Below are positions 1-13,740 of a stretch of 64,000 nucleotides of DNA, in pieces (positions within the stretch are counted from its first letter, which is position 1; each line of letters opens with the position of its first letter). Location: assembly GCA_949318235.1 (NCBI GenBank), contig OX439127.1, positions 36,938,656-37,002,655 of the forward strand. Direction: 5' to 3'. A program made the position numbers and the translations under genes. This stretch comes from Ecdyonurus torrentis. Lineage: Eukaryota; Arthropoda; Insecta; Ephemeroptera; Heptageniidae. The notes under the pieces were generated by a model. It had not been told where the DNA came from. It saw only the letters and a list, made by a program, of their open reading frames with translations, and did not search any database.

Positions 1-872
<872 letters not shown>

Positions 873-3800
873 GTAACACCCGTAGTGCCCATGTCAGTAG
901 ATACTTGGTCACTTTCATTTGCTAAATACCTGGAATTACGGTGTCATGGCAATATGTACACTAGACGAGGCAAGGAAAATACATGCATCCACTCCTTACA
1001 CCATGATCATTACCAGTATTTTGGCTACAAAGATGTTGTAGCTTCATTCAAGTGTGTATTTGCCAATATCAATTCAATGTATTTATTCAATTTAATGTTG
1101 TTATTTTATGGAAATAGTGCAACTTTAAATTTCTTTCAGGTATACAAGTGTTAAATTATGGGAGATTTCACTACCACCTCCTATGATTATCAATCATTGT
1201 GGAAATACTGCAAGTACTCAAACTGATTTCCAAAAAGCTGCTATAGAAGAAGTTAAGCAATTAGCTTGGAAAGGTTATGAAGTGTTTTCTACTGTACTAG
1301 AAAAGCTTTGTTTACTGGGAAGTGAGACTGAAACTTCAAAACTGGAAGGTATATGCATTTATTTTTCAACGTTCACATTTTGTTCCCTATAAGCTTATAT
1401 TTGTTTGTTACTTATTCAGGAATTTCAAATTTGAAAGTCCAGTTGAAACGTGATCATGCCAATTTCAAAAGTAAAATTGAAGAAGTTCAGTTACGGCTTA
1501 CATCACCAACTCTTGAAGCTCGTAGAATAGCTGGAGAAGCAGTGCAAGCAGCATCAGATCTCCTAGTTGGAGCTTCTGTTGTAGACAAAGATATCAGTGA
1601 GAGATTGTGGGAAATTGAAGACTGTCTGGCTCAACTCAAAAGAATGATTGCAGAAGCAGTAGCGGTTTGGAATGCACGTTTAGGAGAACTCACCAAGAAG
1701 AAAGATGAAAAATCAAAGAAATCGGGAGATGCTCTCAAATTATTAGCTTCTAATACAGTAGTAGATAATGTAAGTAATTTTTAGTTGCCAGAATTCTTGA
1801 AAGTTATAAAAGTTGTACTAATGAGCAATATGTGTGTAGTGCTTTGTTTGAACTATAATACTACACACAAAAATGTTAAAGTGTTTTCTGTTTTTCTAAT
1901 TAGTAACTCTATTTTGAAAACCAATTGTTATAGAATTGTGAAGAAGAAAGTAGTGATTTAGCCCAGCACAGCAACCTGGCCAGTCCATTGACATGCTCTT
2001 CAGAACATGAAGCAGTAGAGTGCAATGAAGACACACCAAATGTGAGTATCAGTCTGTCCGTAACTGACAAGAGCATGATATTTATTAATTTTTATTTAAC
2101 TTTTTCAGAATTTTTGGAGCACTGAAGGTGTTTCCGCAAAAAAAAAAAAAAAAAAAAAAAAAAAGTTCAACTGATTGGCATTTAAGTCACTTCCTTTAGG
2201 GTTTTTTTTAGTGCTTTTATTTATTATTATTTTTTTTTAGTTGGAGCTTGTGATGCTGTTGACTGAAATAAATTAAATTAATAACTACAATCCTAAGTAA
2301 ATAATAACAATAATAATTGATGGAAATATTATGAAACAAACAGATATAAATATATTGCTTTTTACACAGAGGTGAAAATTTGCACTTAATAAATTGGGGG
2401 GGGGGGGGGGGGGGGGGAGGTAAAATTATGTCTGGATAAATCCATACTTTTACAGTAGAGCTATAAAAGCAAATTTTCTATGAAAAATGCTATGGTGAAA
2501 AAAATCGTCTACTGTTCTATAATCACAACCTCAGTGGATTTGTCTCTGTATTATGTGGAAACATCATAAATTAATAAAAAAAGAATAGAGAAAACTAGCA
2601 CCTTACCATAATGAAGAGAGTCCTATCATTCAGTGAAAATCTTGCTAGCACACATTCATTTTTTTTTTCACAACAATATTAATTATTCTTAGGCCTATTA
2701 TGAAAATTAAATAAAAAATTATACTTTTTTCTTTTGATAATTTTTTTTTAGTTTATGCTTGTGGAAAAATATATAATTTCGATTTTGGTTTTTCTATTTG
2801 AAATAACTTTATTATTATTAGCCTATTATTTTTAAATTGTTGATGTCCCTGTGATGTCCTCATATAACCTGAAATGTCCTTGTCAAAAATGTAAAAAAAA
2901 AAAAGAAAAGATAATTTAAAAATTGTTAAAAATTGAAACTTTGAATATTTTTAGTAAGTGTAGAAGAGAAATCAGAAAATAGTTTTTATCAATAATAATT
3001 TTCAAATCGCAAGGACATCTGAGGACATGTTGGAGTCGTGACCTGAGGTTTCCTTTGGCATGCTGGCAAGGTATATGTGTGTGTCTTTGTTGGTACAGAC
3101 TCCTAGTTACTCACATGCTAACAATCACACACACACACTCTATCTCTTGGAGTTGATATCCAAAAGCTACTGTTCAATCTGTTCATTATTTTGTAATAAA
3201 AAGATTTTCACTGCACTATAGAACTTGCTTCACCCTGGCATAGCCCTTGCTAGTTTTCCCTATCAATGTCTTATTTGTTTATTTTCCTGAGTATATTATT
3301 ATTCATAAATAGTAGTTTGTTTGTTTTAATACATTATCATATCTTAAAATTAAATGAGTTACTGGGGTAATTTATTTTTATGCTTTTGACTTTTGATTAT
3401 TGTATGTGTTATTTTCCTTTTTAATTTATATATATATTTTTATTTATTTGTTTGTTCCTTTTTTTATTTTTTTGCCTGTATCAAAATACATTAATTCAAT
3501 GTGTTGAAATAAAAAAAAAAATGCAGCAAAACATAAAATGTGTTAAATAATATAAATAATTAAGGAAGTAGGGTACCAATTTGGACCAAATATAGTTAAT
3601 TGTGTTACTTAATGATCATTGATCACTAAACCTTTTTTATGCAGTGTATGGCTCGGAACAGCTATAAATTAAAAACTAAAATCTTAATTATTTCGTCATC
3701 TTTGCACATGTTTATCACAACAAAAGTTACAAGAACCATTTTCATCTTTATTTCCAGTTACATAGTTTTAGATTTTCATGGTCATTCAAATTTGCTGGTA

Positions 3801-5193
3801 ACCTACCTCCTTAAATAAACATTTATTCAACTTCGCTTTGTTTTACCTTTTTAAGTCTATAGTCTATAATATTCACACAGCAATTTTTAATTAGTTCCCT
3901 TGCCCCTACTTTTGTGCATGCTTATTGCCCCTTTGTTGAATTTGTTTAATGTGTATGGAACAGGTGTTAGCAGAACAAGGTGCTGATGGAAATATAAATC
4001 CTAGTCTCACAAGCAGTTCAGAAACTAGTCATGCAGAATTCTGGTATACTAGCAGTGACAAGAAAAATAGCTCTAGTCTTGATGGTAAGCAGAAGATTTT
4101 AGTTTTGCACTAATAATAAGCATATTAAATCGCATGTAGGTATAATGTCTGGATTACTTCATATATTATCAATTTTCTTATGAAAATGCACTGCATTTTT
4201 ATGTAGAGACTGCAAATATTGCAGTATGCAATAACTGCAAATCTACATACATTTATGCATTTTTTCATAAGGAATTAAAGGGGTGGGGGTAAAAAAAATA
4301 AGATGTTACATAAAATATTGAGTGATATAGTGTAATAATAGTTAGGTCCATACTAGGTTTACATAGTAGTATTTTAGAATAGAGCTTTATATGACTCTAA
4401 CATAATATAAGTTGCCATTAAAATGACCATATTAACAGTGACAGTAGTAATATTTGGAATATATATATATATATATATATATATTTTGTGGTAGTGGTAG
4501 AATCCTAGTAACAATTAATACTTTAGATTCAATAAGCATAATTGTAATAATCTTCTCTACATTTATATTTATAAAAAAAAGTGTCTTGTCCATAATGAGG
4601 GGGAGGGTAAATAACAGATTTAGTAAAATATTTTTAAACCGCAATTTTTTCATGAATTCTAAATTATTAAATCAAAATTCTTTATTCATTTCTTTCATCC
4701 AACATACATAACACACTCTAATGCATTAGTCTAGGTTAATATTGTAATGGTTATACTTTGGCTGACCAGAAATCCCGATTTTCCCGGGACAATCCCGATT
4801 TTGACACCTTGTCCTGGCTAAAAATTGAAATGTCCCGATTTCTAATGAAGGGAAAAAAATACAATGCAAGAGAAAAAATAAAAATATTATTAAAAAATCT
4901 ATAAAACACGCACATATAATTTATTTTAATACAAAAATATCTTGATTTATCAAGAACTATATCAATTAAATTATGGCAAGATAAATTAAAATTAAAGTGC
5001 CATTCTGAAATCCTTTTTCTTCACTTTAAGGAAATTTGCTTTTTTTTTTTTTTTTTTGTTTTTTTTCTTCTTCTTTGCTAAACCTCATTTGCAGGGTAGA
5101 TAGTTAAAATATTATATAGTCACAAAAATTTAAAAAACCAATGCTATTATTTATTAAAATTACAATTTTTGATGCAAATTTTAATTGCTGTTC

Positions 5194-5236
<43 letters not shown>

Positions 5237-5800
5237 TAATTGAAGCAAAAAAGTTAAGAATATTTAAAATTTATGGTTTAAAAAGAAAGGTGAATGTAGC
5301 TCTATAATTTTTTCTATAGAAAAATTATTTTTAGATTTTTTTTCAATATTGGCCATTTGAAAAGGATCAAAACACACTTAAAAATTGGGGACCACGCCCA
5401 CTTTTATGAAAAATTTTCAACTCCGGCAGGGCCCCCTCCCCCACGTCCCAAGTTGCATCTCTCCTAGGGTCAAAATGTCCCTATTTTGCCTCTCAATAAT
5501 ATGGTCAGCCTAGTTATACTGCCCAAAAAAAACTAACATTATTCCCCTATTATATATATATATATATATATATAGGCCTATATATATCAGTGTTGTAGTC
5601 CTATAAATATGCCAGGTGGGACGCTCCAATATGGATCCAGAATAAAAACTGGGGGCAAGGGGGGCGTAGCCCCCCTAAATTTTTTAATGCCACGCCCATT
5701 TTTTAGAAAAAAAATATATACAAATTACATAAGAATTAAATTCTGTTCTGAACAAATTTTTATTGATAACGCATCAAAATCAACACGAAAATTACGATTA

Positions 5801-5836
<36 letters not shown>

Positions 5837-7010
5837 AATACAAAGATTCATTTTATTATTTCATTTTATAACTGCCCACTCGATGATGTGGCTATTGCGT
5901 GCACCGGGGCTCTTACTGAAGCCAGGATGCACGCACCTTGTCACTACCCAAAATTTCATGACTATTTTGCTAGGATGCGAGTTGATGGTTGTTTAGGCAC
6001 TTGGCCCTGACGGGTTGACGTCCACTCCTGGACGCGGTGGAACACATTTTTTCGCGAGCTCATTAGAGCTGGATGCCCATAGTTTTTGAGGCACTCATGG
6101 GCGAGGTGGCTCTTGGCCTCCCAAGCCCTTGTCTCGGCCACATTTTTTCTGAAAACGAGAGCTTAGTTAAAGGGCTTGAGAGGACAAAACCCACCCCCAC
6201 ACCCCACACCTAGGTCCTCTCCTGAGCGGTGACGGACGCGACCCCGGGCCCTGAAACCGTACGCTGCCGCACGATTCGGGGCCAGATACCCAATAATTAT
6301 TATTAGATACTTTGTCGTAATATATGACATTTGTTTTGCGAATTCTGTTTTTGGGCGCATAATATTTATACATTGAGGATTTAGGTTATGTTAATATATG
6401 AAAAATGTAGTTAAGAACGTTAAATATATTTCTTTTTCCAATGAAAAAAAAAAAAAATGAAATGTATAAAATATGAAATATATTATAGCTTTTCAAGATT
6501 TGTTCAACCCTCTTGTTCTTTTTTTTTTTTTTTTTTATTTGCGCTTTATAATTATTTTCTAATTAACTTGACATTAAAAATTTAATTTGACCAGAAACAA
6601 ATAATAAAAGAAAGTCAAATAACTTATGCGTAAATTTCTGGATAAACTGAAACTGCATAATAATAAAGGGATGAAAATATAACTTTGTTATAAAAAGGAA
6701 CTCGCGAGCGTATATAGCGAGCGATTTTTTTTTTTAGTAATTTCAGCCACATAAAACAGAAAAATTATTCAAGAAATTTACAAATTAGGGCACATTTTAT
6801 CAAGGAATCCGTCCCACCGCGTTCCACTTGAAATTTTCCAGGTGGGACGGTCCTGGATTTTTTTTCCGCCAGGTAGGACGCCGTCCCACCGCGTTCCCTT
6901 AGGACTACAACCCTGATATATATATATATATCATGACGCTATAGTCCCTTTCGGGGTAAGCTAACAACGTAGATGGTTTTTAGCCTGAACCAGTGATCGA
7001 CCTATATATG

Positions 7011-7096
<86 letters not shown>

Positions 7097-8093
7097 TATT
7101 TAAGGTTAGAAGACATATAATTATATTAACCATAAAGATATACATAAATTGAATAAAAAAATATATATATTAGTACAATAAACACTACTCTGCTACTACT
7201 TGAAATGCCTATACTATCTGTACAATATGTACACTTAACTGATTTAAGTTTCCATGAAAGAAGATAATGCTCAAGAAATATGCTCAAAACGAAGTTTAGT
7301 AAGTGCCATGTTGGCAGCTCTGTATTTGTAACACCCCTTCATTCATTGACTTCTTGTCACTTATAGAAATTTGTCATTCTTGTCATTTGCAAGAATGTTA
7401 ACAATTTATAGCATTATAATGAGTAAATAGAAGTCAATGAAAAGATCTGCAGGCGTTGTGAGCGCAGAGCTGGCAACCTAGCACTAACCTGCACTCAGTT
7501 TTGAACCCCTTCCTTTTGAAAGCAGCATCTCCTTTCATGTACTCTTTACACTGTGGATATGAGTACAATATTATACACACTAAATAAGAGTTAGTACACA
7601 AATGTGAATCTAAACTCCCTTCCTGTTAGGAAAATGGAAGATGCAAGTTCACAGCTCATAATTTTTAGTACTTTTTCCAAGATCTTAAAGGAATAGACCA
7701 GTGAAAAACATAAGCATTTATATCACAAAACCCTTGTTGGGATTTAAATAAATAACATTAGTTTGTCTCAAAACCCAACAGTTGCCCCGTAGCAGTGATC
7801 AGAACATTCAATTTATGCAACCCGCACAACATTTTCATACTAATTTTTGCATGTTTCTGACGTCATAAACATGAATTTTCACGCAAATTGCATACTTTAC
7901 AGTTTTTTCACGCTCTCTCGTGGGGCTACATTAACATTCTGGTAAAAATTGTCATCAGTTTTGAAGATCCCATTTTGTGTTCATTCATTACAAAGCACAT
8001 ATTGTTTTATATGGTCTATGGCTTTAAGATACACTGGCATGGGTCAAATAATGTTCAATAAATAGACAAACACATTTTAAAGTTTGAAGGGAG

Positions 8094-8127
<34 letters not shown>

Positions 8128-11100
8128 GCTATTTAAGCTTTTTATTATTTTGGGTTGAGTGTGCATGGATGGTGTATTGATGCTCTGCATCCAATGCATG
8201 TTGTTCGGTGTTTGTGCTTGTTTAGTGGAATTAGCTGAATGCAGTCATGAAAGAATACCACAGAAGTGCTCAAGTTTCTCTTCACCTACTGTGGAAGGTC
8301 TAGAAGCAGGCTTAGGTGTGCATCAAGCTTGGGCTGAAAACAACCAATATGTGCTTGTGCACAACAGTGAGGGTGGGTAACCATTTTCTGTATAAACGCA
8401 TAACGTGATTTTGTAAATATTTAATACGTATAATGCCGCATGTGTATGTAATGTAAAGTAGTGCAGCATTAGCTCAAATTTAGTAACTTCACTAAAAAAA
8501 ACTTTAAATGATTAGGTATATTGAATGAGATTTAATTTTTTGTCTTCTTCTTTTTCTAATACATACATTTTAATTTAGTGCCAGAAGAAACAAATATTGA
8601 AGTTGTCAAGGGACATGAGCGCTCTCACTCAGAAGGAGACAGTCGCTCTACATCTGTGGCTGTTGAAGATATTGCAGATACTGGTAGTCGTTCAGAGAGA
8701 CGTTCTGTGCCTCAAGTACCACCTGCAACAACAGCCACTGTCAAACAAATCATCTCACAGCTACTACCTTCAAATGCATCAGCATCTCATATTTTAGTAA
8801 GTATTACAACAGATCGATGGCTCCTTGGAAAACTGAACTATCTAGAGTCTCCGCGCGCCTCAAATTTGGAACATCTCTTACCAGCGCTTTATTAAGCCAG
8901 GGCCACAATTAAACTGGAAGCATGATTTCAAGCCTTGTATACATGTTAAAATTCTTGATACTACAGTTGTCTCATTTCAGAGCCCATTAGAACAACAAGA
9001 GCATCATCTTCTTCCATCTACAAATGGACCTCTGATTGTGGTGTATGAAAATGAGCCTAGTTCCATTATTGCTTATGCCCTTAGTTCTGCAGATTATCAC
9101 AATAAATTGTATGAAAACAGACAACCATCAAGTAATGATGGACCACCTCCAAGGTGAGTGTGCCCAAAATTTTATCAACATAATTGAATTTTTTCGCTGT
9201 ACAGCTCTGGCCAAAAGTTCCCGAATGGGACAGCGGTGGCCACTGCATTTTCTCATAAAGATAACATAGTGTGGTTGCGGGGCAGGTTGCATATACAAAT
9301 TGTTGGGGATCTTTTGGCCAGTGCTGTACATACATACACAATTTGCTCATATAGCCAAAATTGCAAAATAATATATATACCTATATATTTTTTTTTGTAA
9401 AAAAAAAAAATAATAATAATAAATTAATAAATAAATAAAAGCTTCATTGCAGTTTTTATGACTTTGTATTCAAAGTATAATTATAATACTAGTTTTGAAA
9501 CTTAATCTTCTTAAAAATTTCCAGTCCCATTGAATTGAAACGTAAATCTCAGCAAGAAGTTGTCTCAAATGACTTGCTGAATTCTGTAGAATCCACTGGC
9601 TCAACTCGTCGCACCGTATTGTCATTTCTTAGGGGAGGCAGTCCTAATATGTCAGCCAATCGAGCTACATCAACTCCTCGCAGTGTGGTGGGAGAATATG
9701 ATGGTGTGCAATATACAGCAAGTACTGCAGGGTCTATTGATGAAGAGCAGCCCACAGATAGTTCACTAAATAACTCTGAGCAAGCCAGAACTCGACCAGG
9801 GCTTAAATCTGCTGCAACAACTTTTAATGCCGGGGTAACTATCCCCCCTCCCCTCTCATTCTCGCAGGTATTTTATCATCTTTTTATTTATTTATTTATC
9901 ATCTCTTTTTTTTATATTTAATTTTATATTTTTAATACACACATATGCACACATGGTGTGTGTGTATGTGTGTATTTATTTATCTGTTGCATTAGTGCTG
10001 CAATGATCTAGTAATCATGTATAATAGATTCATAATGTTAAATTTAGAATGAAGTTCATTTATATCTTTATTTTTTTCTTCAGTGCTCAGAAGCCAACGT
10101 GGATGCTCATTTCAGTGACTCCACAACTGCTTTCCACTGTCGTGTATATTTGGCTGAACAGTTTGTGGCTCTACGTGCTCTAGTGTGTCCTGAAGGAGAG
10201 GAAAGCTACATACGATCCCTTACCCGTTGTGTGCAATGGGCAGCAAGGGGTGGAAAATCAGGCTCTGCTTTCTGCAAAACAAAGGGTTGGTTTCAAGTTA
10301 CTGAACTAATTGTGCTTTTGGGTATCTCCTTTCATGTACCCAATATACTGTGGATAAGGGTACAGTATTATATACACTAACAAGAGCAGCACTCCAGCGA
10401 ATCATAGGTGGCATAGCATAGATCCCTTAGCATTGTGTGTATTTTTTTTTTTTTTTTTTTTTTTAAAGTATTAATTGAAATGAATTTCAAATTTTCCCAT
10501 TGTCTTCATGGCAATAGTAATATGAATTTCATAAATTGCTTGCCCAAAAACTTTCAAATAAAGTTTTAGCTTTATCTGCATACATTTGGAAGAAAATTTT
10601 TAATTTTGTCTTATTTTTTAGATGATCGTTTTGTACTGAAAGAGATGACACAGCACGAAGTGCAACTTTTCCTTGAGATTGCACCAAACTACTTGGGCTA
10701 TATGAGACGTGCTATAGAAGGCGGCCAACCAACACTGTTGGGCAAAATTGTTGGTGTTTATCGTGTTGGATTTCGTAGTACAGCTGGAGTCACCAGCACT
10801 GGAACCACTGCAATGAAGACAAATTTTCTTGTTATGGAGAACCTTTTTTATGGACGATGCATCACTCAAAGATTTGACCTAAAAGGATCTGTACGCAACA
10901 GACTTGTTGAGCCCACACTGCCTCCACAAGGAGGAGAAATAGTCTTATTGGATGAAAACCTACTAAAAAGTAAGGCAGAATTATTATTCCCTTGTTCCAA
11001 AACTATGACAACTGCAATTTTCCAAATGCTAAATTATGAAATTGTTTACAGTGACTTGTGATGCACCTCTCTATATTCAACCTCACTCAAAGTTAGTCCT

Positions 11101-11640
11101 GACTTTGGCTATTGAGAAGGACACTCAGTTTCTCTCATCACAAGCTGTCATGGATTATTCCCTCCTAGTAGGATTGGATGAGGAACGGAAGGAGCTTGTG
11201 ATCGGCATTATTGGTTTGTTAATTTTTAACATCTGTTGATAATTGGGAAAAAGTTTTACTTACAAACATACTATTAACGCAATACTCTAAGTGACAAAAT
11301 ACTTTCCACAATTATCACATTCTTTGCTTTTGTGAAACTTTTACCCCCCCCCCCCCCCTTAATACCAATTCTTCAGCTTTATTTTACTTTAATAGCAAAT
11401 TCTACAACTTCTTAAGTTAAAAAAAGCTGTTTTTGTTTTATAGATTACATTCGCACTTTTACGTGGGATAAAAAACTGGAAACAATGGTAAAATCCTCTG
11501 GTATCCTTGGTGGTCAAGGCAAACTACCAACAGTTGTGTCTCCTGAGCTTTATCAGTCAAGATTTATGGCTGCCATGCATCGGTACTTCCTACCTGTTCC
11601 AGACAGATGGACTGGTTTAGGTAGAGGTGTAGATTGTTAA
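873..11640 (+). CDS. PIKFYVE: PIKfyve, 1-phosphatidylinositol-3-phosphate 5-kinase (3' part)
   Basis: This family makes PI(3,5)P2 from PI3P on endosomes, in complex with Vac14 and Fig4. Exons: 873-1051, 1140-1348, 1420-1769, 1934-2041, 3964-4084, 8226-8372, 8579-8796, 8981-9153, 9525-9867, 10084-10285, 10622-10969, 11052-11213, 11444-11640. All phases agree and give 918 residues, against about 2100 for the whole human protein. The FYVE and chaperonin-like parts must lie left of the window. Exon 1 carries the Cys/His region (SLHHDHYQYF). Exon 8 has ENEPSSIIAYALS, a family signature before the kinase. The kinase shows GGKSGSAF (glycine loop), FVLKEM (ATP lysine), FDLKGS (catalytic), MDYSLLVG and IIDYIRTFTWDKKLE (activation region). 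It ends in GRGVDC. The linker exons 4-6 are poorly conserved, so their borders are less certain. An in-frame alternative donor may shorten exon 9 by 11 codons. Confidence 0.93.
2395..2417. repeat. poly-G tract
   Basis: Near-pure G run in PIKfyve intron 4. A poly-A run lies nearby at about 2140-2164. Confidence 0.9.
2583..3263. mobile_element. Inverted-repeat element, AGCAAGGGCCTT family (diverged)
   Basis: The left end reads AGAGAAAACTAGCACCTTAC. The right end reads GCCCTTGCTAGTTTTCCCTA, its inverted counterpart, with internal CTTGCTAGC motifs. It lies in PIKfyve intron 4. This is the same family as the copies at 30271, 34086, 36283, 46961, 47903 and 51892. It has no coding capacity. Confidence 0.6.
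4758..5512. mobile_element. hAT-like non-autonomous transposon with 8-bp TSD
   Basis: Terminal inverted repeats TTGGCTGACC (left) and GGTCAGCCTA (right) are flanked by identical 8-bp direct repeats GTTATACT at 4750-4757 and 5513-5520. The subterminal left arm repeats an ATCCCGATTTT motif, and the right arm has TCAAAATGTCCC. An 8-bp target duplication is typical of the hAT superfamily. There is no transposase frame, and long poly-A and poly-T runs fill the middle. It sits in PIKfyve intron 5. Confidence 0.75.
5195..5234. repeat. poly-A tract, ~40 nt
   Basis: Pure A run inside the hAT-like element. Confidence 0.95.
5588..6915. mobile_element. ~1.3 kb hAT-like non-autonomous element with a GC-rich core
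   Basis: The ends are inverted repeats. The left begins CAGTGTTGTAGTCCTA and the right ends TAGGACTACAACCCTG, with 15 of 16 matching. A GGTGGGACG-type subterminal motif occurs at both ends. The CAG start and length fit hAT-like miniature elements. The flanks are TA repeat, so the target duplication cannot be fixed. The middle (about 5870-6290) is far richer in GC than anything around it and has no convincing transposase frame. Short open frames there are not supported as genes. Confidence 0.72.
6931..7003 (-). mobile_element. LINE 3'-end fragment (antisense)
   Basis: The reverse complement matches the last ~75 bp of the LINE that ends near 28880, including the TTACCCCGAAAGGGA tail. It is a severely 5'-truncated copy lying 15 bp from the end of the hAT-like element. 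Confidence 0.8.
7015..7091. repeat. (TA)n microsatellite
   Basis: TA repeat interrupted once by an AGGCCT block. The phrase TATAGGCCTATA recurs at several TA arrays in this window. Confidence 0.9.
7212..7580. mobile_element. Palindromic element with GCAGAGCTGGCAA arms
   Basis: The left arm (CTCAAAACGAAG ... GTTGGCAGCTCTG) and right arm (CAGAGCTGGCAAC ... CAGTTTTGAACC) are imperfect inverted repeats around a centre near 7400. Outer parts also pair: TTTCCATGAAAG against CTTTCATGTACTC. Related single arms occur at about 10311-10400 and 60458-60620. Confidence 0.65.
8097..8126. repeat. poly-A tract
   Basis: About 30 A residues, 100 bp upstream of PIKfyve exon 6. Confidence 0.95.
9198..9330. mobile_element. 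MITE, TGTACAGCTCTGGCCAAAAG family, copy 1
   Basis: A 133-bp element with inverted ends TGTACAGCTCTGGCCAAAAG and its counterpart CTTTTGGCCAGTGCTGTACA. It lies 45 bp after the donor of PIKfyve exon 8. The ends resemble Tc1/mariner-type repeats. Sister copies are at 22928 and 43651, with a decayed one near 21331. Confidence 0.85.
10311..10400. repeat. Fragment of the 7212 palindrome family
   Basis: A CTCCTTTCATGTAC ... GTGGATA ... TATACACTAA block matches the right outer part of 7212-7580. It begins only ~25 bp after the donor of PIKfyve exon 10. Confidence 0.6.
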
Positions 11641-12375
11641 AAGCATATGGGCATTAATTTGCATTATAGAGTGTATGCAACTTATTGAATACAGTATATT
11701 ATACTTAAGCTAAATTTATTATATTTTTAATCTATAATCATTATCATATTTTTCTTAATTTAATTTTTTTCCATTACTTAAAACAATGTAATGGGCGTTA
11801 CCAGCATTTATTTTTTGTCTATTGACTTTTTAAGCACTTTAACATATGTCTAATATTCCCCATTGAAATCTTTGAGGCCCCAGTAAAGTTGTTTAAAGAA
11901 AAGAAGAAGGGTGGAAGAAAAGAAAAGAAAAAAAAAAAAAAAAAAAAAAAAAACTAAGAAAATGGTTTTGCAATACTAACAAATAGGAAATGGGGAGAGG
12001 GCACCCTTTTTACATGCCACTAATTATTGCCTAATATGCTTTGCTGGTAACATACATTGTCAATATTGTGTATTTTCTTATTCTAGAATAATGGATAATA
12101 TAAAAAAGTGGTTTATTTTGTATGTTTTTTAATGATATTGTTATTCAAATGTATAGGTAAGAAGTACATTTTTATTTTATTTTTCTACTTTAGTTAAAGT
12201 GCATTCCATTCTGTAACTTATTTAGTGATGTAGCATTTATAAATTCTCCTAGAAGTTATAACCTCAGGGATAAAAGTTGACCTCCCTTAAGAAATTTGCA
12301 ATGGAAATATAGGCCTACTGTATATAAAAATAATGAAAGTGATGATAGAGCAAACATCAAATTTTGTTCATTGCA

Positions 12376-12397
<22 letters not shown>

Positions 12398-12406
<9 letters not shown>

Positions 12407-12570
12407 GGGTGCTCCGCTATAATGTCCTAAGTCCATTTGACCTTGAAAAATATTTTTTGCTGCAAATGACCTGAAATGGATAAATCCAAAATTTGGGGTT
12501 GATCCGACGATTTTTTATTTTTCAAGGTCAAGTGGACTTAGGACATTATAGCGGAGCACCCTCGATATAT
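12398..12570. mobile_element. Palindromic MITE, TATATCGAGGGTGCTCC ends
   Basis: Nearly perfect inverted repeat. The left arm starts CGAGGGTGCTCCGCTATAAT at 12404 and the right arm ends ATTATAGCGGAGCACCCTCG at 12564, with arms of over 45 bp. It is embedded in TA repeat. It is one of five unrelated palindromes here that share the TATATCGA terminus. Confidence 0.88.
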
Positions 12571-12942
12571 ATATATTTTTTTTTTTTTGCTTGCCATATT
12601 GTGAATGCTGTATAATATCTTAAACTTTACATTAATTTAGAGCATAGAATTTTAGTGTGTTCTCTATACTCTGCTGACACTGGAATTAAGAATGGTCATG
12701 AAAAATTAAAGAAAATTTACCAGGTCGATTTCTCTCTGGCATTATGCTCCACCTGTGAGGAAGAAGTTAAAATTATGAACTTCTTCTCTATATAATTTTT
12801 GTACTTGAATATATATGTATAATCTATACTGTTTGTCTATAATACACTTAAAGTAATCATTGTACATAAATGTAATAAAAAAGTTACTATACCTATACTA
12901 TACTAAATACTTCTTGCATAATTGATGTACGCATATTATTTC

Positions 12943-12945
12943 ATG

Positions 12946-12977
<32 letters not shown>

Positions 12978-13167
12978 TGTATGTATGTATGTATGTATGT
13001 ATGTATGTATGTATGTATGTATGTATGTATGTATGTATGTTTGTATGTATTTATGTATGTATGTATGTATTTATGTATTTATGTATGTATGTATGTATGT
13101 ATGTATGTATGTATGTATGTATGTATGTATGTATGTATGTATGTATGTATGTATGTATGTATGTATA
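12943..13167. repeat. (ATGT)n microsatellite, ~220 bp
   Basis: Tetranucleotide array with a few TTTA variants in the middle. It gives spurious Met-Tyr-Val-Cys frames in three phases. The same unit terminates the LINE at 28880 and the SINE at 40842. Confidence 0.97.
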
Positions 13168-13642
13168 TTATTTCAATGTGATTAAAGACTGATTAAGTTA
13201 AACAATTTATGTGGTAAGATTGGCATTTCATGAAATGCCATCTTCACTCATTGTAAGGAAGCACACCAATATATGTATATGTAATTTAAATACTCAACAC
13301 ACTGTAACACTAGTCATGTTGTTGAGAAGACGGTACCCAATGTTTCCCTTTTGTCCTTTATCACTACATATTCCAAAAATTATAAATATATTTAGGCTAG
13401 TTATTGTACAGAATATTGTATCACAAGGGTGATGTTGGCAATGAAAACAATTTTCAAATCACTATAATGCCCAAGTCAAAAAGAATAAAATATTCAATGG
13501 AAGCATATAAACATTGCCTGTAAAATTAGTAAAATATACATGCAGTGTAATTTTTATAGCTTTCACTGGTGTATGTATGCCTGAAGTAGTCATATGCTAT
13601 CGTGTGTGTGTGTGTGCGTGTGCGTGTTTTCTTTTTCTTCTG

Positions 13643-13740
13643 TATCTCGTTTTTTGTCACAGGAAGCAAAATATGTAACTAATGTTCTGTAGATGTGCAC
13701 CGAGTTACACATTTTGCTTGCCGTGACAATAAAAACGAAA
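13643..13740. mobile_element. Partial MITE related to the 46043 element
   Basis: A CTCGTTTTTTGTCAC block, AGCAAAATATGTAAC, then CGAGTTACACATTTTGCTTG. These are the inner motifs of the palindrome at 46043-46249, here shortened and with a diverged left end next to a GT repeat. Confidence 0.6.

Noticed and set aside
12586..12606. TTGCTTGCCATATTGTG next to the 12398 MITE as a SINE tail fragment
   Set aside because: It matches the first ~16 bp of the antisense SINE at 40998, but is too short to be sure, although the preceding poly-T is suggestive.
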